Shown here one piece after another: positions 43,702 through 52,084 of a stretch of 64,000 bases of DNA. Each line of letters starts with the position of its first letter. Position 1 is the stretch's first letter. The notes beneath the pieces were generated by a model. That model ran no database searches, was not told where the DNA came from, and saw only the letters and a list, made by a program, of their open reading frames with translations. Position numbers and translations under genes: made by a program. The stretch comes from Oscillospiraceae bacterium (lineage in GTDB: Bacteria > Bacillota > Clostridia > Oscillospirales > Ruminococcaceae), in contig JAFLUG010000003.1 in NCBI GenBank assembly GCA_022508885.1, positions 1-64,000 of the forward strand, in the 5' to 3' direction.

Positions 43702-45090
43702 TTAATTTTTCATCATTTCTATCATCATATCCGCCACCTTGTTTACATCACCGCAGCCCGTCGTTATTACCAGGTCGCCGAACTCAACGTTGTCAACGAC
43801 ATATTTCGCAACTTCCTCAAATGTGGGGAACCAAACGCAGCCGTCTATTTTCTCGGCAAGATCCTTTGCGTAGATGTTATAGGTGTTTTTCTCACGGCTG
43901 CCCATAATTTCGGTCAATACAACTTTGTCAGCGATAGACAGCGCCTCCGCGAATTCGTCAAGCAGCATCGCCGTGCGCGAGTAGGTAAAGGGCTGATGAA
44001 CGACCCACACTCTCGGAAAGCTCATTTCCTTCGCGGTCTTGAGCGTTGCGGCAATTTCCGCGGGGTGATGACCGTAGTCGTCCACAAACGTTACTCCTCT
44101 AATATTCGCCAGCTTTTCAAAGCGCCTCTGCGTTCCCGAAAATTCCGCAAGTCCCTGCTTTATCGCGGGTATCGAGATACCCGCGGTAAACGCCGCCGCC
44201 GCGGCAGCCACCGCGTTGTAGATATTGTGCACTCCCGGAACGTTTATCACTATCTGACAAAGCTCCTCAAGCTTGCTCATAAGCGTAAATTCCCATGAAA
44301 AATCCGAAAGCTGTCTTATGTTATTCGGGTAAAAATTGCTTTCGCGGTCTGTTCCGTAGGTAATAATGTTTACCTTAGTGTTTGAATTTTTTATCGCTTC
44401 GATCGTATTTTCGTCCTCGCCATTTGCGATTATCGCGTCGGTCGTAAGCTCGCAGAATTTAGAAAAGCTCTGCTTCAGGTTATCCATTGTCTTAAAGTAG
44501 TCGAGGTGGTCGCGGTCTATATTGAGAATTACCGAGATGTTCGGCGAAAGGTGCAAAAACGTATCCTTAAATTCGCACGCCTCGCACACCATATATTCCG
44601 AATCACCCGCGCGCCCGCTTCCTCCGATAGCGTGAAGCTTTCCGCCGATAACAGCCGACGGGTCCACCTTTTCAGCAAGCAGAATCATCATGATCATCGA
44701 GCTTACGGTCGTTTTTCCGTGAGTTCCCGCTACGCATATCGCCTTGCTGAACTGCTGTGTGACAAGCCCCAAAAGCTCACTTCTTTCCATAAGTGTAACT
44801 CCGCGCTTTTCGGCTTCGCGAGCCGCGATAAGCTCAGGGTTGTCGTCCATTATCGCCGCCGAATATACTATACAGTCTGCGTCGCCGATATTCTCCGCCG
44901 CCTGTCCCATATACACGGTTATACCCATTTCTCTTACGGCTTGCAGGGTAGAGGTCTCGTTGTTGTCGGAGCCCGTCAGATAATATCCTTTTGAATGCAG
45001 TATCTGCGCCAAAGGATACATTCCGCTTCCGCCTATTCCGATAAAGTGAATGTGCTTTTTGTCTTTAAGAATACTTTCCAAATAAAACAA
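43702..45090 (-). CDS. murC: UDP-N-acetylmuramate--L-alanine ligase
   Basis: Mur ligase of 462 residues that adds L-Ala to UDP-MurNAc in the cytoplasm. The N-terminal Rossmann motif is HFIGIGGSGM, the ATP loop GTHGKTT (122-128), and YGHHPAE marks the C-terminal domain with DDYGHHPAEIAAT. All features of an active enzyme are present. It diverges from spoVG across 154 bp. Confidence 0.96.
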   Translation of the reverse strand: MFYLESILKDKKHIHFIGIGGSGMYPLAQILHSKGYYLTGSDNNETSTLQAVREMGITVYMGQAAENIGDADCIVYSAAIMDDNPELIAAREAEKRGVTLMERSELLGLVTQQFSKAICVAGTHGKTTVSSMIMMILLAEKVDPSAVIGGKLHAIGGSGRAGDSEYMVCEACEFKDTFLHLSPNISVILNIDRDHLDYFKTMDNLKQSFSKFCELTTDAIIANGEDENTIEAIKNSNTKVNIITYGTDRESNFYPNNIRQLSDFSWEFTLMSKLEELCQIVINVPGVHNIYNAVAAAAAAFTAGISIPAIKQGLAEFSGTQRRFEKLANIRGVTFVDDYGHHPAEIAATLKTAKEMSFPRVWVVHQPFTYSRTAMLLDEFAEALSIADKVVLTEIMGSREKNTYNIYAKDLAEKIDGCVWFPTFEEVAKYVVDNVEFGDLVITTGCGDVNKVADMMIEMMKN

Positions 45091-45244
45091 CTCCTTTTCA
45101 TTCGGGAATTGCGGATAATGAATTCTCCCGATTTAATTTATGTATATTTACCCGTTTTTATCCCACAATAATTTCCTGAGAGCCTGTTTTATACCGTAGA
45201 TTTAAAGAACATGCTCAGAACCTAAACCAACAACGGAGGCTTTT

Positions 45245-45502
45245 ATGGAAATAAGCGACATCAAAATCAGAAAAACAATGCATGAGGGCAGGCTTCGCGC
45301 CGTGGTTTCGATCACGATAGACAACGCCATCGCCATACACGACATAAAGCTCGTTCAGGGTGACGACCGCCTGTTTGTAGCCATGCCCTCGCGGCGTGAG
45401 GACAGCGGCATTTTCCGAGATATTATCCACCCTATATCCTCAAACGTCCGCGACGAGCTTGAGGAAAAAATCGTCAAGGCATACGAGGATTATATTCAAT
45501 AG
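45245..45502 (+). CDS. spoVG: SpoVG regulator
   Basis: Small protein of 85 residues of the SpoVG family, a site-specific nucleic-acid-binding regulator involved in septation and sporulation in Bacillus and in virulence elsewhere. Family marks are EISDIKIRK, VSITIDNAIAIHDIKLVQG, FVAMPSRR and FRDIIHPI. It starts after CGGAGG. Its stop overlaps the end of the convergent Nudix gene by 7 bp. Suggests, but does not prove, a spore former. Confidence 0.95.
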   Translation: MEISDIKIRKTMHEGRLRAVVSITIDNAIAIHDIKLVQGDDRLFVAMPSRREDSGIFRDIIHPISSNVRDELEEKIVKAYEDYIQ

Positions 45503-46050
45503 TTCCTTTTAAGAAATATTACTGTTTTCAAAATAGCAAGCTGTGTTTTCGCGTCCTCTATCTCATTGTTCATAACCATTTCCGCCGCTTTTTCAAGCGG
45601 TATTTTTTCTGTGTCGAGAAACTCGTCCTCGTCCAGCTTTTTTTCTCCCTCATGAAGTCCGCGCGCAAGGTACATATGGATTATCTCGCTGTCATACGCG
45701 GGTGTAGGCAACAGCAGTCCCAGATAATCATATTTATCGCAGGTACAGCCGGTTTCCTCTTTCAATTCCCTGAGTCCGCAGTCATAGTGCTTTTCTCCGA
45801 ACTCAAGCTTCCCCGCGGGGATTTCAAGCAGAGCCCTCGCGTGAGGATAGCGAAACTGCCTTACGAAAATCACGTTTTCATCTTCGTCCAGCGGCACCAC
45901 GCAAACTCCTCCCGGATGCTTTATGACTTCTCGGGAAACTATGTCGCCGTTTTCAAGCTCTGCTTTATCCACAAACAGCTTTACAACTTTTCCGTCGAAG
46001 ATCTGCTCGCTCGAAACCGTTTTCTCTTCAAGATGAGTACTATTTGTCAT
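45496..46050 (-). CDS. Nudix hydrolase, ADP-ribose pyrophosphatase type
   Basis: Protein of 184 residues with a full Nudix box: G-x5-E-x7-REL-x-EE-x-G (from GKLEFGEKHY to REELKEETGC-like spacing, here RELKEETGC). Preceded by RQFRYPHARALLEIPAG, typical of ADP-ribose/NDP-sugar hydrolases. The start 46050 overlaps the YfhO gene end by 11 bp, implying coupling; a nearby in-frame ATG at 46059 is possible. Last gene of the ddl-argS-YfhO run. Confidence 0.9.
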   Translation of the reverse strand: MTNSTHLEEKTVSSEQIFDGKVVKLFVDKAELENGDIVSREVIKHPGGVCVVPLDEDENVIFVRQFRYPHARALLEIPAGKLEFGEKHYDCGLRELKEETGCTCDKYDYLGLLLPTPAYDSEIIHMYLARGLHEGEKKLDEDEFLDTEKIPLEKAAEMVMNNEIEDAKTQLAILKTVIFLKRNY

Positions 46051-48520
46051 TATTATCATCGTCCTTTTTATCTGCTTTAACAACACTGTCTATATATGCC
46101 CTGTGAGCGGAAATTCCCTCCGTCTGCTCCTGCTCATAAAGATGTGAGTATCTTGCTGGCTTTTCCTTTATAACAAAACGTATAACCGCAAGGTATACAA
46201 GTAACAGTACAATTCCCGTAACTGTCGCAATAACCCCGTATTTCAGCATCGGAGTCTCATACGTAAACTCAATATCGCACTCGCCCGCGGGAACGCGTAT
46301 TCCTATAAACCCTCCGTTTATCTTGTCTACTTCGGTTTTTTCGCCGTTTATCTTACAGCTCCAGCCTGTGCAGTAAGGAACCGTAAAGCACACCAGCTTT
46401 TCGCTGTCATAGCTTGTTTTCGAGGTAAATCCGCTTTTGGTCACTTCAAAGCTGAGAACGCCGCTTGCTATTTTATTCAATGCGTCGACTTTGAACTGAA
46501 CATAAGATATATTGTATTCACTGTCGTCCTCTGTAAGGATATCACCGTACTTTTCGAGCTGTTCATCTGTAAGAAATACAGACCTCACCATGAGATTATC
46601 CGCTTTGCCGTCTCCCTTTACTCTGTCAATACGGAAATAGCTGTCATAAGCAAAGCCCATCGGAAGCGCGAGGTCTGTATAATAGATATCAAATTCTCCC
46701 TGAGTATCCAGATAATCGTATATCTGATATTGGCTCAGCCACTCTTTACGGGTCTCCTCATTTGTGTTGGTGCGTATCATGATATATTTTACCCTCGTAA
46801 GCGCTCTTATGCCATATTGCGTATACTTGGGCGCGGAGTTTACGTCGCGCGTTATTCCGAGAGTTTCATAAAGCTCGAAGGTCGAGCCGGGGATTATACT
46901 TGTAAAGCTTTTCAGCGAGCTGCTTTCGCTGAACATATTGAAGTTATTCGTTTCGTCTACGCCCTCTATCCGGTAAAACTCGTCATCATCGATCTCAAAT
47001 CTCGCGTTGAGCGCGCTGTCATAAGCCTCAAAGCTATTTCCGAGATAACGCCCGAGACCGAGAAAATACCAGCTTAAGATCATCGAGGATACGATTGTCG
47101 CTGCCGTAAGTCCTTTAAAATATGTTTCAAATTTAAGTCTTTTTCTGAGTTTCAGAAGTATAAACAGCGCAATAAGGAACAAAAGCGCAATGACTATCTG
47201 GATATATATACGTCCGTCAACTCCCGCTTTCTTGAAAAGGTCGAGGTTTTCGCGGCTTATGAGAAAACGCGGAACAAGACGGTTTGTTTTTACTCCGTCA
47301 ACAGTTTCGGTTTCTACAAACGGCGTCAGAAGCACAAGCAGCGAGGTAATAAATACTGTCCAGAAGCACGCCTTTTGTCCGAATTTAATATCCAACTCCT
47401 CATGCTCAAGCGCATATGCCGTTGCGAGACAGCAGACAAGCTCGGGCATATAAAACCAACGCGTATAGTAATTGGTGTTAAGCATGGTAAACATCGCGTT
47501 AAATCCGGGTATAAACGCCATAACCAGACATACGAATAAAACTGCTCTCGCCCAGTGTCCCTTTGCGCCCTTTAAAAACGCAATTACTCCCGCCATTGAA
47601 AACAACGGCAAATATAGCGCAACGCTCGACCATTTCGCGTTAGCTTCTATAAACATATTGTTTCTCGCGGAAATTTCGGGAGGGAAAAACATACTTTCTA
47701 TAAGCAACCCATATCGCTGTTTGTTGGAAAAGAAGATAAAATCCCAACCCGACAGCGTGCTTGTAGAGCGCGGCACATCAAGCACCTGATAGATCGACGG
47801 AAAAAACAGCACTCCCGCTATCATAACTCCCATAACGCATTCAACAGCGAGAAGGAAAAAGTCCTTTATACCTACGCGGAAGTGTTTGTCCATTAAAACG
47901 CGCGCGCAGAAATAGATCACGAGGAAAATACATTCACCGATAAAGAAGAAATAATTTGCAAGACAGTTTAGCGCCATCGCCAGCGCGAAAATTCCCCGGC
48001 GCTTATTGATCACAGCCTCTTCGAGTCCTATCAGAAGCAGCGGAAACCAGATAATAGCGTCCTGAAACTGAAAGAAAATATTATAGATATTAAAGCTTGA
48101 AAACGCGTAAAGAAGTCCGCCGATAAGCGCCGTCTGCGGTTTGGTCACAAACCGCCTTATGTAAATAAAGCCAAACAGGGAAAACAGCGCTATCTTCACA
48201 CACAAAAGCGGCGCCATAAGATACTGTGAAACAGACGCGGGAAACAGGCACATAAACCAGAAAAACGGACTTCCAAGGGTGTAATAGGTATAGCTTCCGA
48301 CAAAATTCGCGCCTAAATCGGTGCTCCAGTCCCAGCCCATTGTGCCGTTATGGACCATTTCTATACAGTGCTTGAAAAAAGGTATCTGCTGAGAATTATA
48401 GTCGCCGTAAAATATGAAATATCCATGGTCTATTATCAGAAACGGAAGAAACATTACTGCCGCCATAATAAGCGCGACAAAAAAAGATTTTTTATAGTAG
48501 CTTTTTTCTATGCGGTACAT
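46040..48520 (-). CDS. YfhO-family polytopic membrane protein
   Basis: Protein of 826 residues with about 13-14 membrane helices and a large extracytoplasmic region before the last helix. It begins with the YfhO pattern (DHGYFIFYGDYNSQQIPFF, then WDWSTDLGANFVGSYTYY). In Bacillus, YfhO is implicated in lipoteichoic acid glycosylation as a GT-C-like enzyme; the Asp in GDYN is a candidate active-site residue. A charged cytoplasmic tail (KKDDDNND) overlaps the Nudix start. Confidence 0.9.
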   Translation of the reverse strand: MYRIEKSYYKKSFFVALIMAAVMFLPFLIIDHGYFIFYGDYNSQQIPFFKHCIEMVHNGTMGWDWSTDLGANFVGSYTYYTLGSPFFWFMCLFPASVSQYLMAPLLCVKIALFSLFGFIYIRRFVTKPQTALIGGLLYAFSSFNIYNIFFQFQDAIIWFPLLLIGLEEAVINKRRGIFALAMALNCLANYFFFIGECIFLVIYFCARVLMDKHFRVGIKDFFLLAVECVMGVMIAGVLFFPSIYQVLDVPRSTSTLSGWDFIFFSNKQRYGLLIESMFFPPEISARNNMFIEANAKWSSVALYLPLFSMAGVIAFLKGAKGHWARAVLFVCLVMAFIPGFNAMFTMLNTNYYTRWFYMPELVCCLATAYALEHEELDIKFGQKACFWTVFITSLLVLLTPFVETETVDGVKTNRLVPRFLISRENLDLFKKAGVDGRIYIQIVIALLFLIALFILLKLRKRLKFETYFKGLTAATIVSSMILSWYFLGLGRYLGNSFEAYDSALNARFEIDDDEFYRIEGVDETNNFNMFSESSSLKSFTSIIPGSTFELYETLGITRDVNSAPKYTQYGIRALTRVKYIMIRTNTNEETRKEWLSQYQIYDYLDTQGEFDIYYTDLALPMGFAYDSYFRIDRVKGDGKADNLMVRSVFLTDEQLEKYGDILTEDDSEYNISYVQFKVDALNKIASGVLSFEVTKSGFTSKTSYDSEKLVCFTVPYCTGWSCKINGEKTEVDKINGGFIGIRVPAGECDIEFTYETPMLKYGVIATVTGIVLLLVYLAVIRFVIKEKPARYSHLYEQEQTEGISAHRAYIDSVVKADKKDDDNNDK

Positions 48521-48544
48521 TAGTTATATTCCTTTGATTTTTAG

Positions 48545-50335
48545 TTACATCTTTTCAGGAGCGTCGATCTTAAGCAGTGAAAGAATGTTTTTGATAACGG
48601 TTTTAGAGGCCTCGCAAAGAGCTAATCTCGACAGTTTTACATTTTGCTCCGCGGCTTTTATATCGCAGCTGTCGTAAAACTTGTGGAATATCTGCGCCAG
48701 CTCATATACATATTTTGTGAGCTTAAACGGGGAATATTCGCGCGCGGCCTCGTTTATAAGCTCGGGATATTCCGCTATTTTGCGGATAAGCGTTTTTTCC
48801 TCCTCGGTTTCGTATTTCACGGACTCTCCGGCGTATTTCGCGCCGTCCTCCGCCATTTTTCCGAGCAGACGGCAAATTCTAGCGTGGGCATACTGAACAT
48901 AGAACACGGGATTTTTCGAGCTTTCCTCTACGGCTAAGTCAAGGTCGAAATCAAGGTGAGTATCCGCGGCGCGAAGATTAAAGAAAAACCTTGCGTTGTC
49001 TATCGGCACCTCGTCCAAAAGCGTCGCGAGCGTGATTGCCTTTCCCGAGCGCTTTGAGAGCTTTGTGGGCTTTCCGTCGCGCACAAGCATTACCATCTGG
49101 CAGATAACAACGTCCAGTCTGCGTTCGTCAATGCCCATTGCCTTAAGACAAATGCGCATTCTTTTTACATAGCCGTGATGGTCGGCTCCAAGCACGTCGA
49201 TCGCCGTATCATATCCTCTTGTTATCAGCTTATTGTAGTGATAAGCTATATCGGGGACGATATATGTCGGAAAGCCGTTCGAGCGGACAAGCACAAAGTC
49301 CTGCTCTCCTCCCAGCGCCTCGGCATTCAGCCACAGCGCGCCGTCCTTTTCGTAGGTATGACCGCCAGCTTTAAGGTGTTCTATGACCTCGGAAACCGCC
49401 CCGCTGTTGTGCAGAGTGCTTTCCTTAAACCAGTTGTCGTATTTTATGCGGTATTTCAGCAAGTCCTCTTCAAGCCGCTTTTCATTAAGCGGGAGCGCGT
49501 AGTCTACAAGCGCTTTTCTGCGCTCCTCCTCGGACTTGTTTGTGTATGAATTACCGTTTATATCATAAAAGTTCTTGGCGTGTTCGATTATGTCCTTTCC
49601 GAGATAAACATCCTCGGGCATATAAAACGGGTCGTTTTTGTCCGCCGGGTTTTCCTCACTGTCCGCTGCGGTCTTGTCATAAACAGCGTCACAGAGCTTT
49701 TCCATATCAGAGCCGCATTCGTTTATAATTTTCTGTCCCTCGTCCCTGCAAAGCTGGAGATAGCGCAGATCGAGGGATTTTCCGAACTTCGCCACCTGAT
49801 TTCCCGCGTCATTTATGTAAAACTCACGGTCCGCTTTATATCCTGCTGTTTGCAAAAGCGAGGCGAGACAGTCGCCGATAGCGCCGCCGCGCGCGTTTCC
49901 GATATGCATGGGTCCCGTGGGATTTGCCGAAACAAACTCCACCAAAACGCGCTTTCCCTCTCCTAAGTCTGTTTTTCCGTAGTCATCGCGAAGCTCGAGA
50001 ACGCTTTCTACCACCGACGAAAAGAACTGATATCCTAAAAAGAAATTAAGAAATCCTGCTCCCGCAAGCTCTACCTTATCGAAAAGAGTTCCCGAAAGAT
50101 CAATCGCGCCGCGTATTTTTTCGCCGAGCGCGCGCGGATTTGTTTTAAGAGTCTTTGCTCCGACAAGCGCCACATTTGCCGAAAAATCTCCGTGTGCGCT
50201 GTCTGTAGGTATAGTGACCGAAAACGCCGGCAGCGGCTCCTCGGGAATCTCTCCCGAAGTCACAAGCTTTCCGAGCGCTTTCATAATTATTTCCTTTATT
50301 TCGTTCTTCGCTTCATTTACCGCGTTGTAATACAT
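48545..50335 (-). CDS. argS: Arginyl-tRNA synthetase
   Basis: Class I synthetase of 596 residues. HIGH is seen as HIGN (144-147) in SANPTGPMHIGNARG; the KMSKS region is KLSKRSG. N-terminal Add-1 domain and C-terminal DALR anticodon domain (YAHARICRLL onward) are present. ATG 50335 is preferred to the TTG three codons upstream, which lies too close to GAGG. Follows the DUF1934 gene by 13 bp, as ywiB-argS in Bacillus. Confidence 0.96.
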   Translation of the reverse strand: MYYNAVNEAKNEIKEIIMKALGKLVTSGEIPEEPLPAFSVTIPTDSAHGDFSANVALVGAKTLKTNPRALGEKIRGAIDLSGTLFDKVELAGAGFLNFFLGYQFFSSVVESVLELRDDYGKTDLGEGKRVLVEFVSANPTGPMHIGNARGGAIGDCLASLLQTAGYKADREFYINDAGNQVAKFGKSLDLRYLQLCRDEGQKIINECGSDMEKLCDAVYDKTAADSEENPADKNDPFYMPEDVYLGKDIIEHAKNFYDINGNSYTNKSEEERRKALVDYALPLNEKRLEEDLLKYRIKYDNWFKESTLHNSGAVSEVIEHLKAGGHTYEKDGALWLNAEALGGEQDFVLVRSNGFPTYIVPDIAYHYNKLITRGYDTAIDVLGADHHGYVKRMRICLKAMGIDERRLDVVICQMVMLVRDGKPTKLSKRSGKAITLATLLDEVPIDNARFFFNLRAADTHLDFDLDLAVEESSKNPVFYVQYAHARICRLLGKMAEDGAKYAGESVKYETEEEKTLIRKIAEYPELINEAAREYSPFKLTKYVYELAQIFHKFYDSCDIKAAEQNVKLSRLALCEASKTVIKNILSLLKIDAPEKM

Positions 50336-50348
50336 TTTTAACAATTCC

Positions 50349-50762
50349 TCACATTTTTACTTTTATAGTAATTTCATTTTCGGACATAAGCCCGCCGTTG
50401 ATATCGATAGAGTACTTAAGGTGCAGCTTCCCGCCGTTTTCATTGAGATTTCTGTGGATAAACTTTGTGGTTATCCCGACCATACAGTCGCCGAATTCCG
50501 TTCCGTAGTGGCAGAAATGCCGCGTGTTATCCTGAAAGACAAGGTTTGAAAACGACGTTCCGGTTCTTGTCATAGTCACAAGATCTTTCTCCACCATAAG
50601 CTGAACATGGCTTCCGTCATAGCCCGTAGCCTCGCTCTCGTCATAATCGATGAAAAACGCGCCCTTATGCTCTCTGAATTCGCCGCGAGTATAAAGCTCA
50701 GACTCGTCCGTAAACCCGTCCGAGGTCTGCTTTATGTTAAATGTGATCGAACAGTTGTCCAA
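50349..50762 (-). CDS. DUF1934 (YwiB-like) beta-barrel protein
   Basis: Protein of 137 residues, mainly beta, of the DUF1934/YwiB calycin-like family (DYDESEATGYDGSHVQLMVEKD, FGDCMVGITTKFIHRNLNENGGKLHLKYSIDINGG). Function is unknown; it is almost always beside argS in Bacillota, as here. Sits between ddl (23 bp) and argS (13 bp). Confidence 0.88.
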   Translation of the reverse strand: MDNCSITFNIKQTSDGFTDESELYTRGEFREHKGAFFIDYDESEATGYDGSHVQLMVEKDLVTMTRTGTSFSNLVFQDNTRHFCHYGTEFGDCMVGITTKFIHRNLNENGGKLHLKYSIDINGGLMSENEITIKVKM

Positions 50763-50785
50763 AATTTCACTTCCTTAATTTTCAA

Positions 50786-51853
50786 TCAATTGTATTCATT
50801 GTTCACCGCAAGCTGAATAAGCCTGTCGATAAGCTCCCCTACGGGAATGCCCATATTTTCCATAAGCTTCGGATACATACTTATAGACGTAAATCCGGGT
50901 ATTGTGTTTATCTCGTTAAGAATTATCTCATTTTCGCAGACGAAAAAATCTACTCTTGAAAATCCCGAGCACCCGCAGGCTATGTATGCTTTCTTAGCGG
51001 TTTCCCTGAGCTCCTCGGTCTGTTCTTCGGTTATTTTCGCGGGAATATCCAGCACGGACGTTCCGAGCTTGTATTTCGCGTCGTAATCGTAAAATTTCTC
51101 AGCGGGAGTTATCTGTCCGGGAATCGACGCGATAACCTCGCAGCCGTTTCCCAACACCGCGCACTCGACCTCTTTGCCGATCATTTCTTTTTCGACAAGC
51201 ACCTTTTCTCCGTGCGCAAACGCGATCTTCAGCGCCGCTTTAAGCTCTGCGGCGTTTTCCGCGCGCGAAACACCAACCGAAGAGCCCGCGCACGCCGGCT
51301 TTACATAAACGGGAAAACCGAGTTTTTCCGTAATTTTTTCGATCACCTCGTCGGTCTTTTTAAGTGCGAATCGGCGCAGTTCAATAAACGGCGCGGTTTT
51401 AATTCCCGCGTACTCGAGTATTTTGTGAGTGATCGTTTTGTCCATACAAACCGCCGAAGCCGTCATATCACAGCCTACACACGGCATTCCCGCAAGCCTG
51501 CACAGTCCCTGGACCGTTCCGTCCTCGCCGTTCATTCCGTGAAGCACCGGAAACACAACGTCCGCCTTTCGCAAAAAAGCTCCGTCGCTTCCCATAACGA
51601 TAAAGCCCTTGTGAATAGAATCGGGACTTAACACCGCCGTACAGCAGTCGGGATTTTGCTCCCATTTTCCCGTCTTAATATCCTCATATTCTCCCGGATA
51701 ATACATCCAGTGTCCCTTTTTTGTTATTCCAACACAAAATACATCGTACTTATCCCTCGGGATATTTGTAAGGACGGTGTATGCCGAAACAAGCGACACC
51801 TCGTGTTCGCTCGAAGCTCCGCCGAAAAGCACGGCGATCTTAAGTTTAGCCAT
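50786..51853 (-). CDS. ddl: D-alanine--D-alanine ligase
   Basis: ATP-grasp enzyme of 355 residues that makes D-Ala-D-Ala for peptidoglycan. Marks are FGGASSEHEVSLVSA, HGMNGEDGTVQG, VYVKPACAGSSVGVS and LNEINTIPGFTSISMYP, with the Tyr-containing DYDAKY loop of ligases making D-Ala-D-Ala. First gene of a minus-strand operon ddl-DUF1934-argS-YfhO-Nudix. Confidence 0.96.
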   Translation of the reverse strand: MAKLKIAVLFGGASSEHEVSLVSAYTVLTNIPRDKYDVFCVGITKKGHWMYYPGEYEDIKTGKWEQNPDCCTAVLSPDSIHKGFIVMGSDGAFLRKADVVFPVLHGMNGEDGTVQGLCRLAGMPCVGCDMTASAVCMDKTITHKILEYAGIKTAPFIELRRFALKKTDEVIEKITEKLGFPVYVKPACAGSSVGVSRAENAAELKAALKIAFAHGEKVLVEKEMIGKEVECAVLGNGCEVIASIPGQITPAEKFYDYDAKYKLGTSVLDIPAKITEEQTEELRETAKKAYIACGCSGFSRVDFFVCENEIILNEINTIPGFTSISMYPKLMENMGIPVGELIDRLIQLAVNNEYN

Positions 51854-51902
51854 AATTTCTGCCTTTCTCTGTCAATTGAAATCACATACTAACCCAACTT
51901 AT

Positions 51903-51931
51903 ATTTTAACATAAATTAACAATAATTTCAA
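51903..51931 (-). promoter_or_regulatory. Sigma-A promoter for ddl
   Basis: Minus strand TTGAAA (51926-51931), 17-bp spacer, TAAAAT (51903-51908), about 50 bases before the ddl start. Confidence 0.65.
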
Positions 51932-52016
51932 TAGGATTTGGCGAGGTTTGCAAAAATAATGCCTTTTAATGCCGAAAAAAGCAACACTTTGTTGAAAAAT
52001 GTTATGGGAGAGCAGA

Positions 52017-52080
52017 ACAAAAAGTCTTTGGAAAAGGGGTTTGGGGAAAAACCTTTCTTCAGAAAGGTTTTTCCCCAAAG
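52017..52080 (+). repeat. Dispersed hairpin repeat, copy 2
   Basis: Near-identical to 37151-37210. Here the hairpin is a perfect 19-bp stem (52040-52058 with 52061-52079) around a 2-base centre. It lies just beyond the rnr stop codon, where the minus-strand transcript would meet it; the unit is inverted relative to its host gene compared with copy 1. Confidence 0.85.
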
Positions 52081-52084
52081 AATC

